DNA from: Trissonchulus latispiculum
Lineage: Eukaryota; Nematoda; Enoplea; Enoplida; Ironidae
Direction: 5' to 3'
NCBI GenBank assembly: GCA_030248195.1
Contig: JASAND010026316.1
Location: 1 to 64,000, forward strand
DNA: 64,000 nt
Shown: positions 62,756 through 64,000 of the stretch, in pieces
Position numbering within the stretch: the first letter of the stretch is position 1
Layout: every line of letters starts with the position of its first letter
Position numbers and translations under genes: made by a program
The notes under the pieces: generated by a model
What the model was told of the DNA's origin: nothing
What the model saw: the letters and a program-made list of their open reading frames with translations, nothing else
The model's database searches: none

Positions 62756-63080
62756 TCGAAGTCGTCGCGTCGAATTGGCTCTCCAATCTAGACATGACTA
62801 ACGTCGAGCACTGTGAATCAATAAAAACAGAAATTGTACATGCAAACACATAAAAGCAGCGACCGAAATCAATAAAAGCAGAAATAGTTCTATGAAATTC
62901 TTCAACACTACTGCAACATTACTGACAAGGCTCGGTGTATGCTCGGTGTATGCTCAGTGTATACTCGGTGTTAGCTCGGTGTAGGCTTGGAGTGACCCTA
63001 AATCAATAAAAGCACGAACATAAAAGCACCAAGCAAAATCAATAAAAGCACAAACAGCAAAGACAAAGCGACATCAAGTC

Positions 63081-63087
63081 TATAAAG
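63081..63087 (+). promoter_or_regulatory. TATA box of the right zinc-finger copy
   Basis: TATAAAG 29 bp before the ATG. The same motif sits on the minus strand at 62,477-62,483 before the left copy. Confidence 0.45.
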
Positions 63088-63115
63088 TGTATATTGAAAC
63101 TCAGTCAGAACAAAC

Positions 63116-63703
63116 ATGTCTACTTGCGAATATTACAAACCATACCAGTGTGGCACTTGTGGCCAGACGTTCACCAGGGCATTCAACTTACAGCGTCATG
63201 TTCAAAACCTTCATAGTGCCTAACCAGAGTATGATGAGTCCGAATCAGAGTATGATGAGTCTGAATCAGAGACGAGTACCGAATGTTCAGAGAGTAGCGA
63301 CTCAAGTTGTGGAGAGATCTATGAGCCAACTGACATCGGTAAATTTTGGAATGAGCTTGTCAAGCAGTCCGAAGAGAAGTTTGAGGGTAGAATAACTAGG
63401 TTAGCAAATGAGTACCTCGCAGACGGATATGATGATGTTGAAGCTGAAGTAGAGGCTTACAATGAAGTCAGACCAAGGACCCGAGCTGAACTCAATAGGA
63501 AAATTTACTTTCATATCCAACGTTGTAAGGGGTTCCTCGATGATCCAATAATTGATGAAATTCTGACCAAACAAATAGAGTATGAGGCAAAGTATTCCAC
63601 AGCAGAAGCCCTCAAACGCGCCATAGAAAAGAACTCCAATTTGAGCGCGGTGGTACTTCCTGAGAAAACGAGGGACCAATTTGATGAGCAGGAGGAGGAA
63701 TAA
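63116..63703 (+). pseudogene. C2H2 zinc-finger ORF, right copy with stop at codon 36
   Basis: Mirror of 61,861-62,448. The start codon and finger are conserved, but the Gln codon CAA reads TAA at 63,221-63,223. Other substitutions change Ile to Leu in the finger spacer, Ile to Thr (ATC to ACC), Gly to Arg and Val to Phe near the C-terminus. Downstream of the stop the frame remains open to the original end. Confidence 0.8.
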
Positions 63704-64000
63704 TAAGTGGACTTATTAGTTAGTTTGAGTATGTTCGGAGTAGACTCAGTGTATACTCGGTGTTAACACCGAGTAGGTTCGGAGTGACTCAAAGCACAAT
63801 GACAAAGTTGGTAATAAGACAAGGACCAAGGTCTATTCGGGCAAACAGTTAGGAAAATTAAGAACAGAACAGGTTAAGTGTAATTTAGGAGTGACTCAGA
63901 GCATGAAATTATGGTAAGGAAAAGTTGAGGTTGGCCTGGAAAATTGTGTAAAGTAATTGGAAAAAGCATGCTCTAGCAAGATCGGTGTACGATAGGAGTG

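Larger units (their letters stand above)
61565..62761. repeat. Left arm of second palindrome
   Basis: Reverse complement of 62,803-64,000 (mirrored coordinates sum to about 125,565, constant along the arm). 61,565 pairs with the last base of the window, so the structure continues beyond it. The 40-nt loop lies between TGATTCACAGTGCTCGA and TCGAGCACTGTGAATCA. Confidence 0.93.
62803..64000. repeat. Right arm of second palindrome, truncated by the window
   Basis: Mirror of 61,565-62,761 with scattered base substitutions and very few indels, unlike the indel-rich differences in the big palindrome. Confidence 0.93.

Overview
The window is eukaryotic DNA, AT-rich, with GT-AG introns. The only conserved cellular gene I can recognise is a PX-domain AGC kinase of the SGK3 (CISK) type. 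PX plus SGK architecture, short introns and dense small inverted-repeat transposons suggest an invertebrate animal, perhaps an early-branching one such as a sponge. That placement is an inference and is weak.

The dominant structure is a giant imperfect palindrome, about 1-47,675, with its apex near 22,200. Reading from 1 rightwards and from 47,675 leftwards gives the same sequence with indels. Each arm carries one copy of the SGK-like gene, both transcribed outward from the apex: minus strand 19,835 to 4,561, plus strand 24,029 to 43,054. The best exons total 1,404 nt, 467 codons plus stop. They begin inside the PX domain, so the first exon and promoter are missing from both copies. Neither copy is intact. 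The left arm has a TAG in the kinase domain and a damaged PPF exon. The right arm has a frameshifted PX exon, a degraded linker exon and a 3.4-kb insertion of different composition (27,830-31,290). The structure is either a real inverted duplication, two haplotypes joined head to head, or a fold-back sequencing or assembly artefact.

The introns are packed with non-autonomous mobile elements, mostly mirrored in both arms. They include a 414-bp MITE with poly-G blocks, 15-bp terminal repeats and a GACAA target duplication; a 1.15-kb CAGGGTATTTT element; a hAT-like ATATCCGG element; an inverted-repeat element carrying protein-like arms; and a 4.6-kb composite flanked by a 15-bp duplication. The composite consists of a 338-bp unit made of successive short hairpins, in head-to-head arrays, interrupted by a foldback element whose arms are minisatellites.

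From 47,676 to 61,560 I recognise no protein gene. This stretch holds a nest of inverted-repeat elements (48,262-50,437), including a TTA-flanked Harbinger-like MITE built almost entirely of TTTAATCCG motifs. It also holds a hAT-like MITE with an 8-bp duplication (51,769-52,439), a CA/TA microsatellite and two tRNA-like sequences. The remainder is AT-rich DNA with no recognisable gene.

The right edge is a second palindrome (61,565-64,000, running off the window) with two divergent copies of a 195-codon C2H2 zinc-finger ORF. The left copy is open. The right copy has a stop at codon 36.
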